A stretch of 64,000 nucleotides of DNA, from NCBI GenBank assembly GCA_964532385.1, contig CAZHHW010000003.1:11980-75979 (forward strand), in the 5' to 3' direction. Positions within the stretch are counted from its first letter, which is position 1. Every line of letters begins with the position of its first letter. The translations under genes and the position numbers were made by a program. The notes beneath the pieces are model-generated. The model was not told the DNA's origin. It did not search any database and saw only the letters and a program-made list of their open reading frames with translations. This DNA is from UBA6921 sp964532385. GTDB lineage: Bacteria; Pseudomonadota; Gammaproteobacteria; SG8-11. Shown in pieces: positions 8,118 through 16,785 of the stretch.

Positions 8118-9476
8118 GTGGCAGAAGCTATTCCTGCAAGCTCGGTCGAAGATATTTCCGGCCAGCCCGATCAATATGTTAATCACCTGGCTGAGGTCAA
8201 TAAGACCAACGACGTCGTTTCCACCGACGATATCTACAATAAACACGGTGTTCTGTTAGTTCGCAAAGGCGCGCGCATCGGCAACGATATGGCGCAGCGC
8301 ATTTTACAGCATAAGCTCCTGAAACCCCTGGAAGAGCAGGTTCAACTCAATCGCACGTTGAACGCGGCCGCCTTGTTGTCTGCATTCGCCAAATTTTGCG
8401 AAGCTTATCCGGACATCCAGCAAATTCACCAGCAGCTCGACTTCGACAAGCGTTTTAAAAATCTGGTTCAGCGCATCGAGTTTGACAACGTCATTGCGCA
8501 AAAGCTGACGGTATTGCAGGACCGCTTGCCGCAGAAATTCGAAAATGCGCTGATGTGCAGTTGGCTTGCGACCCTCATCGCCACGGAAATGAATTTAAGC
8601 AGCGATTTGATTCAGGCGTGCTTGTTGGCGGGACTCACGCATGATTTAGGTTTGTTGCATATTTCACTTGAGGTGGTTAACAAAAGCGGCGAACTCACGG
8701 TGACTGAATGGCGCGCAATGCAAAGCCACGTGGTGGTGGGTCAGATGTTGTTGAAAAATACAAAAGGTCTGCATCCGCGTGCGGCCATCGCTGTTTTTGA
8801 GCATCATGAACGTTGTGATGGCAGCGGTTACCCCGGGGGTAAAACCGAAGAACATCTGGATGTGCTGGGTCAAATTATTGGAATTGCTGACAGCCTGCTT
8901 GCGATCCGTCTACATCAGTTTTCTAAGCACGGGCGCAATTTGCGCGACGCCTTACCTTACTTGCATATGAATTCCGCCACTCATTCCAGCGCCGTCTACA
9001 ATGCGATGCACGCCTTGTTGCTTAAGTCAAAATTGCAACCCACGCGTGTGAATACGTTTATTACATTCAGCGCTTTGGTCGAGCATTTATCGGCACGCGG
9101 AAACCAACTAAAGCATGTCGCGGCCCTGCTCGAAGAACTATTGGATGTAGCACTGCTCAGCGGACTGGGTATTGAAGCCAAACGTTTGTATAAAGTCACG
9201 CATCCGGTCGTACGAATGATCAGTTCATCGGGCTTGCTGCGTGAAGAAATATTGACCTGGTTGCAGACGTTGCTTGAGCATCCCGACGAGAGCGCCCTGG
9301 GTGAATTAATCGAAAGTGAATTGATGCACAACGAACTCTATTGGCAAATCAAAAAAGTACAGCGCATGTTGAATGATTTTGCCGAAAAAAAGGCCGCAAG
9401 TTTAAATGCGAGCGATCAAGAGCGTTTGCTGCGAATCAAAACCGGTATGGATGCGATCTTTGTTACAAAGGCCTGA
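8118..9476 (+). CDS. HD-GYP domain protein, putative c-di-GMP phosphodiesterase
   Basis: 452 residues from GTG 8118. The central domain holds THDLGLLHI (His175-Asp176), a metal-binding His in MQSHVVVGQ, and the signature HHERCDGSGYPGG (His229-His230). That identifies the HD-GYP subfamily, which hydrolyses c-di-GMP. The usual lysine of HDIGKI is replaced by leucine, so activity is not certain. The N-terminal part (DDIYNKHGVLLVRKGARI) resembles the small domain that often precedes HD-GYP, and the C-terminal 150 residues are helical without a recognised domain. No transmembrane segment is visible, so it is probably cytosolic. Confidence 0.82.
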   Translation: MAEAIPASSVEDISGQPDQYVNHLAEVNKTNDVVSTDDIYNKHGVLLVRKGARIGNDMAQRILQHKLLKPLEEQVQLNRTLNAAALLSAFAKFCEAYPDIQQIHQQLDFDKRFKNLVQRIEFDNVIAQKLTVLQDRLPQKFENALMCSWLATLIATEMNLSSDLIQACLLAGLTHDLGLLHISLEVVNKSGELTVTEWRAMQSHVVVGQMLLKNTKGLHPRAAIAVFEHHERCDGSGYPGGKTEEHLDVLGQIIGIADSLLAIRLHQFSKHGRNLRDALPYLHMNSATHSSAVYNAMHALLLKSKLQPTRVNTFITFSALVEHLSARGNQLKHVAALLEELLDVALLSGLGIEAKRLYKVTHPVVRMISSSGLLREEILTWLQTLLEHPDESALGELIESELMHNELYWQIKKVQRMLNDFAEKKAASLNASDQERLLRIKTGMDAIFVTKA

Positions 9477-9498
9477 GTGCGGCAACCGGCCGCGCATG

Positions 9499-12400
9499 TC
9501 AGCCGTCAATTTCGACTTCGACAGTTGCACTGCAACTCGTAAATAAAAGCAAACTGCGCACAGTATGCTTGGGCCACGCGAGCCGCAATCCTTCTGCATA
9601 GTGCCGCATTTGTTCACGATATCGTTCGACAAACTCGAGCAAATTTTCCGGCTTCGCCGCACGATGCGTTTTGTAATCGATCAGCACCAGATGGTTGTTA
9701 TTGACGACCAAGCGATCGATCACGCCATGGACAATGTTATTGTCATGCTCATACGCCACATCCACTTCATTGTAAGCGATCCGGTAATAATTCGGGTCAT
9801 ACCATGACTTTAAATCCGGATGACAAATTATGCCCGCGGCTTCGTTGTACCATGCATCAAAGACGGATTCGTCGCCGACGTATGGAAATTCCGCCGCAAC
9901 CTGCTTTCGCACGGTGTCACTGTCCAGTCGCGGTGAACGCGTCATCAGGTCGAGCAGGCGGTGAATGACCTGTCCGCGCGCTTGCGCGTCTTCATCGGCG
10001 CTTCCTTGCATGTGCCCTGTCATGACACTTCTGCTGGGTGAGATTTCCTTTGCCGGCGGGTCAACATCAAGGGGCTGAGACAGGCGGGCATCTACGCTGA
10101 ATACGTCCAGCGGAACCATGGACCGCTCCGGTGTGTGTGTGTGAGGAATGCCCGATTCCAGCACCAGCGTATCAGAATCCGAGAGTCGACTTTTCAGGCC
10201 ATTAAGGATCGCACCATACCAGCCCAGATCTTGCCCACGTTTTGGGGCACAGCCCGAAATAAACAGCATTTGCCGGGCACGGGTCAATGCGACATACAAC
10301 AGGTTGAGTTCTTCGCGTTGCGCGGCAAGTTCATCGAGCGCGAGAATACGGCGGCTGAACGCATCCAGCGTGTCTTTTTTGCTGGTGAGCATAAAGCAAT
10401 CAGGCCGCGCTGCCGCCGGCGGCCAGTCGATCAGTGGGCGCGCTCCGCGCCGGTTGTGCGGCGTATTTGCGGCGTCAGCGATGAATACCACCGGTGCCTC
10501 CAGGCCTTTTGCCGCGTGGATGGTGAGCAGTTGAACGCACTCGCGCGTTGCACCGGTGTCTCCTTCGTCAGGGGCATCCTCATCGCCACGCCGCGCCTCG
10601 CGTAACCGTAGCAGAAAACTCGGCAAGCTGGGATAACGCCCGCTGTCGAGCTCCAGTGCAAGTTCTATGAAGCGGGTAAAGTTGGCTTCCAACCGTGCAT
10701 GTAAATGCGGAGCGAATGCCGCCTGATAACGCTCAATAAGGCGCACGTCATGATAGATACGATCGAGTAAATCATGCGTCGGCAAACGTTCCGCCGCGAT
10801 GCGCCAGAGGTGCAACCAGTGTTGTGCGCGGCGTAGCGGGTGGTTTGTTGGTAATTGGGGCGCAAGTAGCGCCAGACGCTGCGCCCAATAACCGGTGCCG
10901 GAGCGTGCCAATAACATCAGGTCATGGTCGGAGCAATCGAACATCGGACTGCGCAAGACTCCCGCCAGTGCGAGGTTGTTAAACGGTGTAACCAGGGATT
11001 CGAGGAGCGCAACCAAATCGCGCACTTCCAGGCTGGCGAGTAGGGTGCCGCGGTCGGCGCCGATGTAGGGGATTCCCGCAGCGCGTAACGCGGACTCGTA
11101 AGCGTGTACATGGGTACGATTGCGCACCAGGATCATGATGTCTGCGTAGTCGAGCAGCCGCGCGCCGGGCCCTTCGCCGATGACGGTGCGTGCCGCAATC
11201 AATTGCGTGATGCGCGCTGCGATTTGCGCGCCCTCCTGTGCATAGCGCAGGTCTTCAACGACTAGGCGCGGTTGCAGCAGCGGATTACGTAAAGTAGTGA
11301 CGACGGGCGCGACGGTATCGGCGGGAGCCTCATTGAGCGGTAGTAATTCCACGCGGCCCCACAAGCTTTCATGATGCGTGGCATGATGCGGAAACTCCAG
11401 CCAGGCATCCCGCACATGGTCGTTTTCGAACACGCTGTTGACGCAATCGATGATGGCTTGCGCCGAACGGCGGGAAACATCCAGCGAAAAAGGTTCAGCT
11501 TGCAGTTGGGTTTGCAGCCAGTGTTGCGCGGCAGCGAACACCCGTGCATCGGCACGTCGGAAGCGGTAAATCGACTGTTTGGCGTCGCCCACCAGAAACA
11601 CGCTGCGCGGGCGCTCATCTCCACCCGCCGCCAGTTCGCTAAGCAGTGGTAACAACAGGCGCCATTGAATCGGGTTAGTATCCTGAAATTCGTCGATCAA
11701 CACATGCTCGATGCGTTGATCGAGTTTGTATTGCACCCACTGCGCATTGTCTGCGCGATTGAGCAGATTATAGGTTTTCCATTCCAGATCGTTAAAATCC
11801 AGTTGCCGCCGTTCATCTTTGATGCGTTGATAATTTTCGATCAGACGGTGTCCGGCACGATGCCAGGCACGACTCTGTTGCAAGGTTTGTTGCGCACGCT
11901 GCACCTCCAGAGCTGCCATCAAGCGAGCGGAGAGATGTTCATGCAAATGCAGAAAACGCGTTTCGCCGACTTCACCCAACGATTTCATCTGTGTTTTCGA
12001 TGATTTTCTTTTGAGTGGCTGCCCGTCTTGAGTCAGAAATGTCGCTTTGATCAGCGCAAAACTTTTAGCGGGATCAGTTGCAGATTGCTCTGCTTGCTGG
12101 AGGCGTACGGCGTGTTGCAGGTTAGTTTGGGTGCCATGTTTTTGCAGCAGGAGTGCGAATTCCGCGGCATCGCTGCGGCAGGAGGTAAGAAAGTCCGCCA
12201 CCGGATCAAAACCGGGATCCACGTTCAACACCCGCTGGGTATCGTTCCCGGCAAAAGCCACCGGATCGGTGCTATCACAGGTGTATGCCCACCACTCGTT
12301 ACGGTGAGCCAGAAAATCCAGCAATGCGCTTTCCGTGGCGGGTGCGCCGAACGCATCGTAAAGGATGTCCAGTGCTTTGCCTTGCGAACCATCAGGCTCG

Positions 12401-12912
12401 AGGGTGGCCTCGGAATATAGTGCATCGAGAGCTTCGCGTTCCAGCGCGCGCGTAGCCTCCAGCAGTTCAAAACCGGGCGCAATATCGGCTTCGAGCGGAA
12501 ATCGCCGTAGCACGTCTTGACAAAATGAATGAAACGTTGTGGTGCGTGGCGGGTGGGGCACGCGTAGCAAGTCTTCGTATAATCCGCGCGCCGCATGCTG
12601 GTATTGCATGGTCGCAGGTACGCCCATGCGGTTGAGTTCACTATCCAATACCAGCGGGTCGGCACAAGCCAAAATCAGTAGGCGCTCATGCAGCCGCATT
12701 TGCATTTCTGCCGCGGCTTTACGTGTAAAGGTGATGGCCAGGATCCCATCGGGACGCGCGCCATCCAGCAGCAACCGAATCATGCGCGTGACCAGTAACC
12801 AGGTTTTCCCGGTGCCGGCCGAAGCGCTCACAGTCGTGTTTTTGCGCGGATCGGCCGCCAGGATGACGGTCTGTGCTGTGGTTGCTGCTATTGGCATGAT
12901 TACAGTGGACAT
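9499..12912 (-). CDS. addA: AddA-type UvrD/Rep helicase-nuclease
   Basis: 1137 residues. Superfamily 1A motifs in order: Walker A SASAGTGKTWLL near residue 30, ILAITFTRKAAAEM, VLIDEFQDTNPIQW, VGDAKQSIYRFRRAD, and LLTIHAAKGLEAPVVF with LLYVALTRARQ. The C-terminus has a PD-(D/E)XK nuclease core GVIDRLVVN...LVLIDYKTHR. With the AddB-like protein encoded upstream it should process double-strand ends for RecA, replacing RecBCD. The two genes are on the same strand but separated by 264 bp holding a small RNA candidate. The start at 12912 could also be the Met five codons further in. Confidence 0.88.
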   Translation of the reverse strand: MSTVIMPIAATTAQTVILAADPRKNTTVSASAGTGKTWLLVTRMIRLLLDGARPDGILAITFTRKAAAEMQMRLHERLLILACADPLVLDSELNRMGVPATMQYQHAARGLYEDLLRVPHPPRTTTFHSFCQDVLRRFPLEADIAPGFELLEATRALEREALDALYSEATLEPDGSQGKALDILYDAFGAPATESALLDFLAHRNEWWAYTCDSTDPVAFAGNDTQRVLNVDPGFDPVADFLTSCRSDAAEFALLLQKHGTQTNLQHAVRLQQAEQSATDPAKSFALIKATFLTQDGQPLKRKSSKTQMKSLGEVGETRFLHLHEHLSARLMAALEVQRAQQTLQQSRAWHRAGHRLIENYQRIKDERRQLDFNDLEWKTYNLLNRADNAQWVQYKLDQRIEHVLIDEFQDTNPIQWRLLLPLLSELAAGGDERPRSVFLVGDAKQSIYRFRRADARVFAAAQHWLQTQLQAEPFSLDVSRRSAQAIIDCVNSVFENDHVRDAWLEFPHHATHHESLWGRVELLPLNEAPADTVAPVVTTLRNPLLQPRLVVEDLRYAQEGAQIAARITQLIAARTVIGEGPGARLLDYADIMILVRNRTHVHAYESALRAAGIPYIGADRGTLLASLEVRDLVALLESLVTPFNNLALAGVLRSPMFDCSDHDLMLLARSGTGYWAQRLALLAPQLPTNHPLRRAQHWLHLWRIAAERLPTHDLLDRIYHDVRLIERYQAAFAPHLHARLEANFTRFIELALELDSGRYPSLPSFLLRLREARRGDEDAPDEGDTGATRECVQLLTIHAAKGLEAPVVFIADAANTPHNRRGARPLIDWPPAAARPDCFMLTSKKDTLDAFSRRILALDELAAQREELNLLYVALTRARQMLFISGCAPKRGQDLGWYGAILNGLKSRLSDSDTLVLESGIPHTHTPERSMVPLDVFSVDARLSQPLDVDPPAKEISPSRSVMTGHMQGSADEDAQARGQVIHRLLDLMTRSPRLDSDTVRKQVAAEFPYVGDESVFDAWYNEAAGIICHPDLKSWYDPNYYRIAYNEVDVAYEHDNNIVHGVIDRLVVNNNHLVLIDYKTHRAAKPENLLEFVERYREQMRHYAEGLRLAWPKHTVRSLLLFTSCSATVEVEIDG

Positions 12913-13020
12913 TTTAATAAGAGGTTAAGTTTGGGTGTACAAGCTCACAACCCACACGCTGAGTATTTTTCATAGAACACAAAAAAAGTACTTGCCTCAA
13001 ATTTTATTTTTGTTATCTTA

Positions 13021-13165
13021 GTGGACGTCGAAGCTCCACGGTGTTTACATGGAGGTTGGCTAGGGACTGCACAGCGGTCGTGTAGTACGCTGGACCAGGT
13101 GTAATCAAGCAAGGATAAGCTTGATATGGAGATAGGGCGGCCTTCGGGCCGCCTCCATTTTTTGT
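13021..13165 (+). ncRNA. Candidate GGA-rich small RNA (RsmY/RsmZ-like), between addB and addA
   Basis: A plus-strand unit in the gap between two minus-strand genes. TTGCCT (12992-12997) and TATCTT (13014-13019, 16 bp spacing) make a plausible sigma-70 promoter, and a strong terminator ends at about 13163. The ~140-nt transcript has GGA at 13023, 13051, 13064, 13092, 13113 and 13128. One sits in the loop AAGGATAA of a perfect 7-bp stem (13104-13110 with 13119-13125), another in loop TGGACCAG of a 5-bp stem (13086-13090 with 13099-13103). GGA in hairpin loops is the CsrA/RsmA binding signature, and csrA lies in this window. There is no meaningful ORF. Other GGAs fall in stems, and I found no GacA box, so family membership is an inference. 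Confidence 0.55.
13136..13163 (+). terminator. Intrinsic terminator of the GGA-rich small RNA
   Basis: GGCGGCC-ttc-GGGCCGCC hairpin followed by TCCATTTTTTG. Only the plus-strand orientation has the T-run, so it does not serve the minus-strand gene that ends at 13177. Confidence 0.85.
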
Positions 13166-13176
13166 GCTTCCCGAAA

Positions 13177-16143
13177 TCATTTTTCATCATACTTATCTCC
13201 CTTAACAGCCTCAGTGATCCATGCCGAACGCCGGCATAGGCCTTCCATTTCACAAAATGCACAAATATCAGGGTCGCCCCAAGCGGGTGCTGCGTGGCCT
13301 TCTCGCAATTGACTCATTATCGTGATAAGCCGTTGTGTGTTTTGGATGCTCAAAGCACTTAATACCTCGCCATCGAGTACGCTGGCAGTTTTCACCGTTG
13401 CGTTGTCAATGGCCACGAACTGTGCATTCACCACCCTGTGTGTGTTGTTAAGCAAGGCGGCGTAAAACGGTAGCTGTACGGCCTCGCCGCTATCGACATC
13501 GCTTTGCGGCGGCACATAGCCGGTTTTGTAGTCGATAATACTTTTGTCTGGACCACTCGCGTCGACGCGATCAAGGCGGCCAGTGAGAGTCACGCCGGTC
13601 GATTCCAGCGGAGATTGCTGCTTTAATTCCACCGTGTCCACCGCCCACTGTGTCGCGCGTTCGATTTGCCAGTCGATGTAGGCCGGAATCACCACCAGCC
13701 AGCGCTTGAGCCAGCCGCGATGGCGAAAGTCATCATCCAGATCGCGGGCAAATACTGCCCGCGCGATTATTTCCATGTGCTGAATGGCCGCGGCGCGATT
13801 ATCCGCGGTGATGCTGGCGCTGAAGGGTGCGGGCAGGCCCGCTGTTTTGGCGTGAAATGCCTGCAAACACAAGTGGACTCGCATACCGTAGTCATCTTTT
13901 TGCAGGGCTTCACGCACCGCTTCGGGTGATTTTAACTTCAAGCCATATGTCGCAAAAAACTGGTAGGGGCAGTTCAACAACGTTTGATAGCTGTAGGCGG
14001 ATATTGTGCCGGGCAACAGGGCTGCATCAATGTGTGGACGCGGCTGGCACGTCCGTTCGGGTAGCGCTGCGGGATCGCCGCTACGCACTTGCGCACGTGA
14101 ATCATTCACCAGTGCTTCCAGTTCCTGATCTTCCAAGCCCACAGCGTAGGCTAACTGATGAAAACTGTGCAGTGTGTTCCACCAAGGCGATGCAACCACG
14201 TCTTCGCCGTTGCGATCGCGTACACGTGTGAGCAGCACGCGCGGGGCGCTTTCCAACAATCGGAGAAAATCATGCAGCATGCCATCGCGCTGCTGCTGCG
14301 TCGTCGGCAAACCCAGTTCAGCACGCACACCATCATTGAAAAATGGCGAGCTCTGGCCCGTGCTGGGCAGGTATTCCTGCTCGCACCCACCGATTACCAG
14401 GGCATCGAAACGCGCCAAGGCACTGTGCGCAAAATCGAGCAATTGCACGTGGCGCCCCGTGAGCGCGGGAACAAAATTGTACATTTCAAGCGCGCGCCCA
14501 AGCCAGGCGCGAAATTCCGGCCAGGTCATGCGCAGGGTCGAAGTTGCCGCGGCGGTTTGCAGTAAATCAAGCTCCTGGACAATGCGCGCGCCGGCTTGGT
14601 CCTCGCCCCACGCGCGTTCCAGACCCAGATGCGCGATGCTATCGTGCAGCGCGCGCAGGTATACGGTTGCAGGCTGGGCGCGCTTTCCCAGCAGCAGCGT
14701 CAAGGGCTGAGCGGCGATTTGTAAACGGTCAAGCAGCGCTTCCACTGCGTCGTAGCCGGTACTTAGCGCTTCGGGCAGACGGTGACGGCGCTGCTGCACT
14801 TTTTGGCGATAGCGGCCCAGATTGCGCGCGATATTTTCGTTGCGGACAATGTCTTCTTCCAGACGATAAACTGCCGCAAGATGCTGGTCGCGATCTTCGC
14901 CGGGGAAAATAAATGCGGACTTCAAAACATCCAGGAGCGGTTCGTGGGCAAAATCCTCTTCCACGCATTCCAGCCAGCGTTCCAACACGCTGGCTGCGCG
15001 TGTGGTGGACAAAGCCCAGCCGGTCAAGTCGTCCGGCACGAGGTTCGCGCGTTCGAGCAATGCGCGCACACGCCGCGCCAGACGCCGGTTTTCCGTGACG
15101 ATCCCGATACGCTTTGCCCCGGCCAGTAACCAGCGCCGGACTTGCAGCTCAATGGCACGCGCTTCCTGTTCAGCGCCATGCGCCGCGAACAGGGTGCAAT
15201 GTGCCGCAACGTGACTATTTGGATGGCGCTGTGCAAATGCATGCGCGCGCGCGGCGAAGGGCTGGTCAGCCAGACCGAATGCGGTATCTAGAAATTCGCC
15301 GCAGGCTGAGCCCTGCGCTTCGCATGGCGCGGTTGCGCCCAACGCGGCGGCCATTATACGCATAGGTGTTTCAGTGTCCTCTGACGGCGCAGGAGTATGC
15401 AGGATAACTGTACAGGTCGCGCGTGCCGCCAGGGACCTGATCCAGACAATTTCAGCCGCGCACCAGTTGCTGAAGCCGGCGGCATACACCTGGGTATCGG
15501 GTGGCAGATGGGATGGACTCCGCGCGAGCTGCAGCAAGTAGGCGCTGGAGGTATCCACACGGTGTGCGCTATGTAATTGCTCCTGCCAAGCCCTCCATAA
15601 GGTATGCACCAGATAGGCCTCGCGGCTCAACGCTTGCGGCGCGCCGGCGCGTACCCCATAGGCTTGCGCCAGGCGTGCGTGGAAGGTCTCGATATCCGGC
15701 GGCAAGTCGCACTGATGCAGGGTAAGTTCATCAAATAAGCGCAGCAGGCTGTCGGTGAGCTGCCAAGGACGCGCCTTGCCATACAGGTGTGGATATCGCA
15801 CCAGCGCCTCGGTCAATAACAACTCCCGTGCGTAACCGCTGATCACCGGGGTTTGCACCATGGAAAGCTGAGCCACCCACAGCCGCGGTGTGGTGATGGT
15901 CGGGCCCAGCAAGGCGTGACAACTAAATCGAGAGGCTGCTGTGAGCAGTTCGCGCCGCAGTCGCGCGGCTGCGGTCAGGTCCGGCAACAAAATGACCAGT
16001 GTGGTTAGGTCCGGGAGTCGTTGTTGATGCGTGGTGCAAATGTGCTCTGCCAGTACCTGCAGCGGGTCAACCGCGCAGGGGATCCAGATAACATGCGGTG
16101 AGGCGTGCGACGGAAGTTCGCGAGCAGCGTCGGTCTCTTGCAT
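13177..16143 (-). CDS. AddB-like PD-(D/E)XK nuclease (probable DNA repair protein, TIGR03623-type)
   Basis: 988 residues. The N-terminal part is an inactivated helicase-like fold (VIWIPCAVDPLQVLAEHI), with no Walker A lysine in sight. The C-terminal nuclease reads LTGRLDRVDAS...SIIDYKTGY. NCPYQFF, with the closing DPDICAFCEMEGLC, supplies cysteines placed like the iron-sulfur staple of AddB. Together with the AddA-type helicase it should form the end-resection nuclease. It begins 13 bp after the ferredoxin stop, so the two may be co-transcribed. The protein belongs to the proteobacterial AddB-like group rather than the Bacillus type. Confidence 0.82.
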   Translation of the reverse strand: MQETDAARELPSHASPHVIWIPCAVDPLQVLAEHICTTHQQRLPDLTTLVILLPDLTAAARLRRELLTAASRFSCHALLGPTITTPRLWVAQLSMVQTPVISGYARELLLTEALVRYPHLYGKARPWQLTDSLLRLFDELTLHQCDLPPDIETFHARLAQAYGVRAGAPQALSREAYLVHTLWRAWQEQLHSAHRVDTSSAYLLQLARSPSHLPPDTQVYAAGFSNWCAAEIVWIRSLAARATCTVILHTPAPSEDTETPMRIMAAALGATAPCEAQGSACGEFLDTAFGLADQPFAARAHAFAQRHPNSHVAAHCTLFAAHGAEQEARAIELQVRRWLLAGAKRIGIVTENRRLARRVRALLERANLVPDDLTGWALSTTRAASVLERWLECVEEDFAHEPLLDVLKSAFIFPGEDRDQHLAAVYRLEEDIVRNENIARNLGRYRQKVQQRRHRLPEALSTGYDAVEALLDRLQIAAQPLTLLLGKRAQPATVYLRALHDSIAHLGLERAWGEDQAGARIVQELDLLQTAAATSTLRMTWPEFRAWLGRALEMYNFVPALTGRHVQLLDFAHSALARFDALVIGGCEQEYLPSTGQSSPFFNDGVRAELGLPTTQQQRDGMLHDFLRLLESAPRVLLTRVRDRNGEDVVASPWWNTLHSFHQLAYAVGLEDQELEALVNDSRAQVRSGDPAALPERTCQPRPHIDAALLPGTISAYSYQTLLNCPYQFFATYGLKLKSPEAVREALQKDDYGMRVHLCLQAFHAKTAGLPAPFSASITADNRAAAIQHMEIIARAVFARDLDDDFRHRGWLKRWLVVIPAYIDWQIERATQWAVDTVELKQQSPLESTGVTLTGRLDRVDASGPDKSIIDYKTGYVPPQSDVDSGEAVQLPFYAALLNNTHRVVNAQFVAIDNATVKTASVLDGEVLSALSIQNTQRLITIMSQLREGHAAPAWGDPDICAFCEMEGLCRRSAWITEAVKGDKYDEK

Positions 16144-16156
16144 TGTGCCGACCGGG

Positions 16157-16480
16157 CTACTTCTCCAGGTACTGGAGCTTGTCTTTTACTGTGTCCCAAT
16201 CCTTGGCGTCTTCGGGCGCGGGGATTTTTTGCGTGATTACCGGCCATTTTTTCGCCAGCTCGACATTGAGTTTGACAAACGCTTGTTGCGCCGCAGGCAC
16301 GTCGTCTTCCGCAAGAATCGCATTCACTGGGCATTCCGGTTCGCACAAGCTGCAGTCAATGCATTCATCCGGGTCGATGACCAGCATGTTGGGACCCTTA
16401 TGGAAGCAGTCCACCGGACAGACTTCCACGCAATCGGTGTACACGCAACGGATGCAGCTTTCGGTAACCACGTAAGTCAT
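16157..16480 (-). CDS. fdxA: 7Fe ferredoxin ([3Fe-4S][4Fe-4S])
   Basis: 107 residues, the usual FdxA size. Start MTYVVTESCIRCVYTDC, with VEVCPVDCF completing the first cluster region (CxxxxxxC arrangement typical of a 3Fe-4S site). CIDCSLCEPECPVN gives the second, 4Fe-4S site. The tail KWPVITQKIPAPEDA is also characteristic. A soluble electron carrier; its partner is unknown. In many gammaproteobacteria fdxA lies near mutS and recA, whereas here it is next to the AddB-like gene. Confidence 0.95.
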   Translation of the reverse strand: MTYVVTESCIRCVYTDCVEVCPVDCFHKGPNMLVIDPDECIDCSLCEPECPVNAILAEDDVPAAQQAFVKLNVELAKKWPVITQKIPAPEDAKDWDTVKDKLQYLEK

Positions 16481-16543
16481 AAGTACTCTCGGTCTGTAAC
16501 CAATACGGCCGCCATTTTAAACACAACGACTCGCGGGTGGGAA

Positions 16544-16729
16544 TTATCGGTGTTCACTCTTCTGCAAACCGCAGCGCGCGCAGCGGTATAACGTCACCAG
16601 TTTGCCGTGTTTCACATCGAAACGTTTTTCCTGCACCACCTCCCATTTGTGAAAACCGCGCGTGCACAGGGTTTTGCCTTTGTGCTTTTCACCGGCTTTG
16701 GGTTTTTTAAAGGGGAGTATGTTGGACAT
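16544..16729 (-). CDS. Small zinc-ribbon-like protein, unknown function
   Basis: 61 residues from the ATG at 16729 (MSNILPFKKPKAGEKHKGK). An in-frame ATG five codons upstream is possible. Visible pattern: CTRGFHKWEVVQEKRFDVK, then LYRCARCGLQKSEHR at the C-terminus. One Cys with a His upstream and a C-x2-C pair could bind zinc. The protein is strongly basic. I do not recognise a named family, though the C...HxW...CxxCG layout is recurrent in small bacterial and phage proteins. It lies between the ferredoxin and kinase genes on the same strand. Confidence 0.6.
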   Translation of the reverse strand: MSNILPFKKPKAGEKHKGKTLCTRGFHKWEVVQEKRFDVKHGKLVTLYRCARCGLQKSEHR

Positions 16730-16785
16730 GCTGTTAGTTAACACTAACAGACCAGTGGATCAATACCTGCGTTGCATCCGTCGGG

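Noticed and set aside
12937..12950. TGTACAAGCTCACA as a GacA activation site for the small RNA candidate
   Set aside because: The consensus is an 18-base palindrome TGTAAG-N6-CTTACA. This string has only two bases between half-sites and imperfect halves.
13041..13062. Short ORF starting ATGGAGGTT inside the small RNA candidate
   Set aside because: It stops after four codons (MEVG), so it is not a plausible leader peptide.
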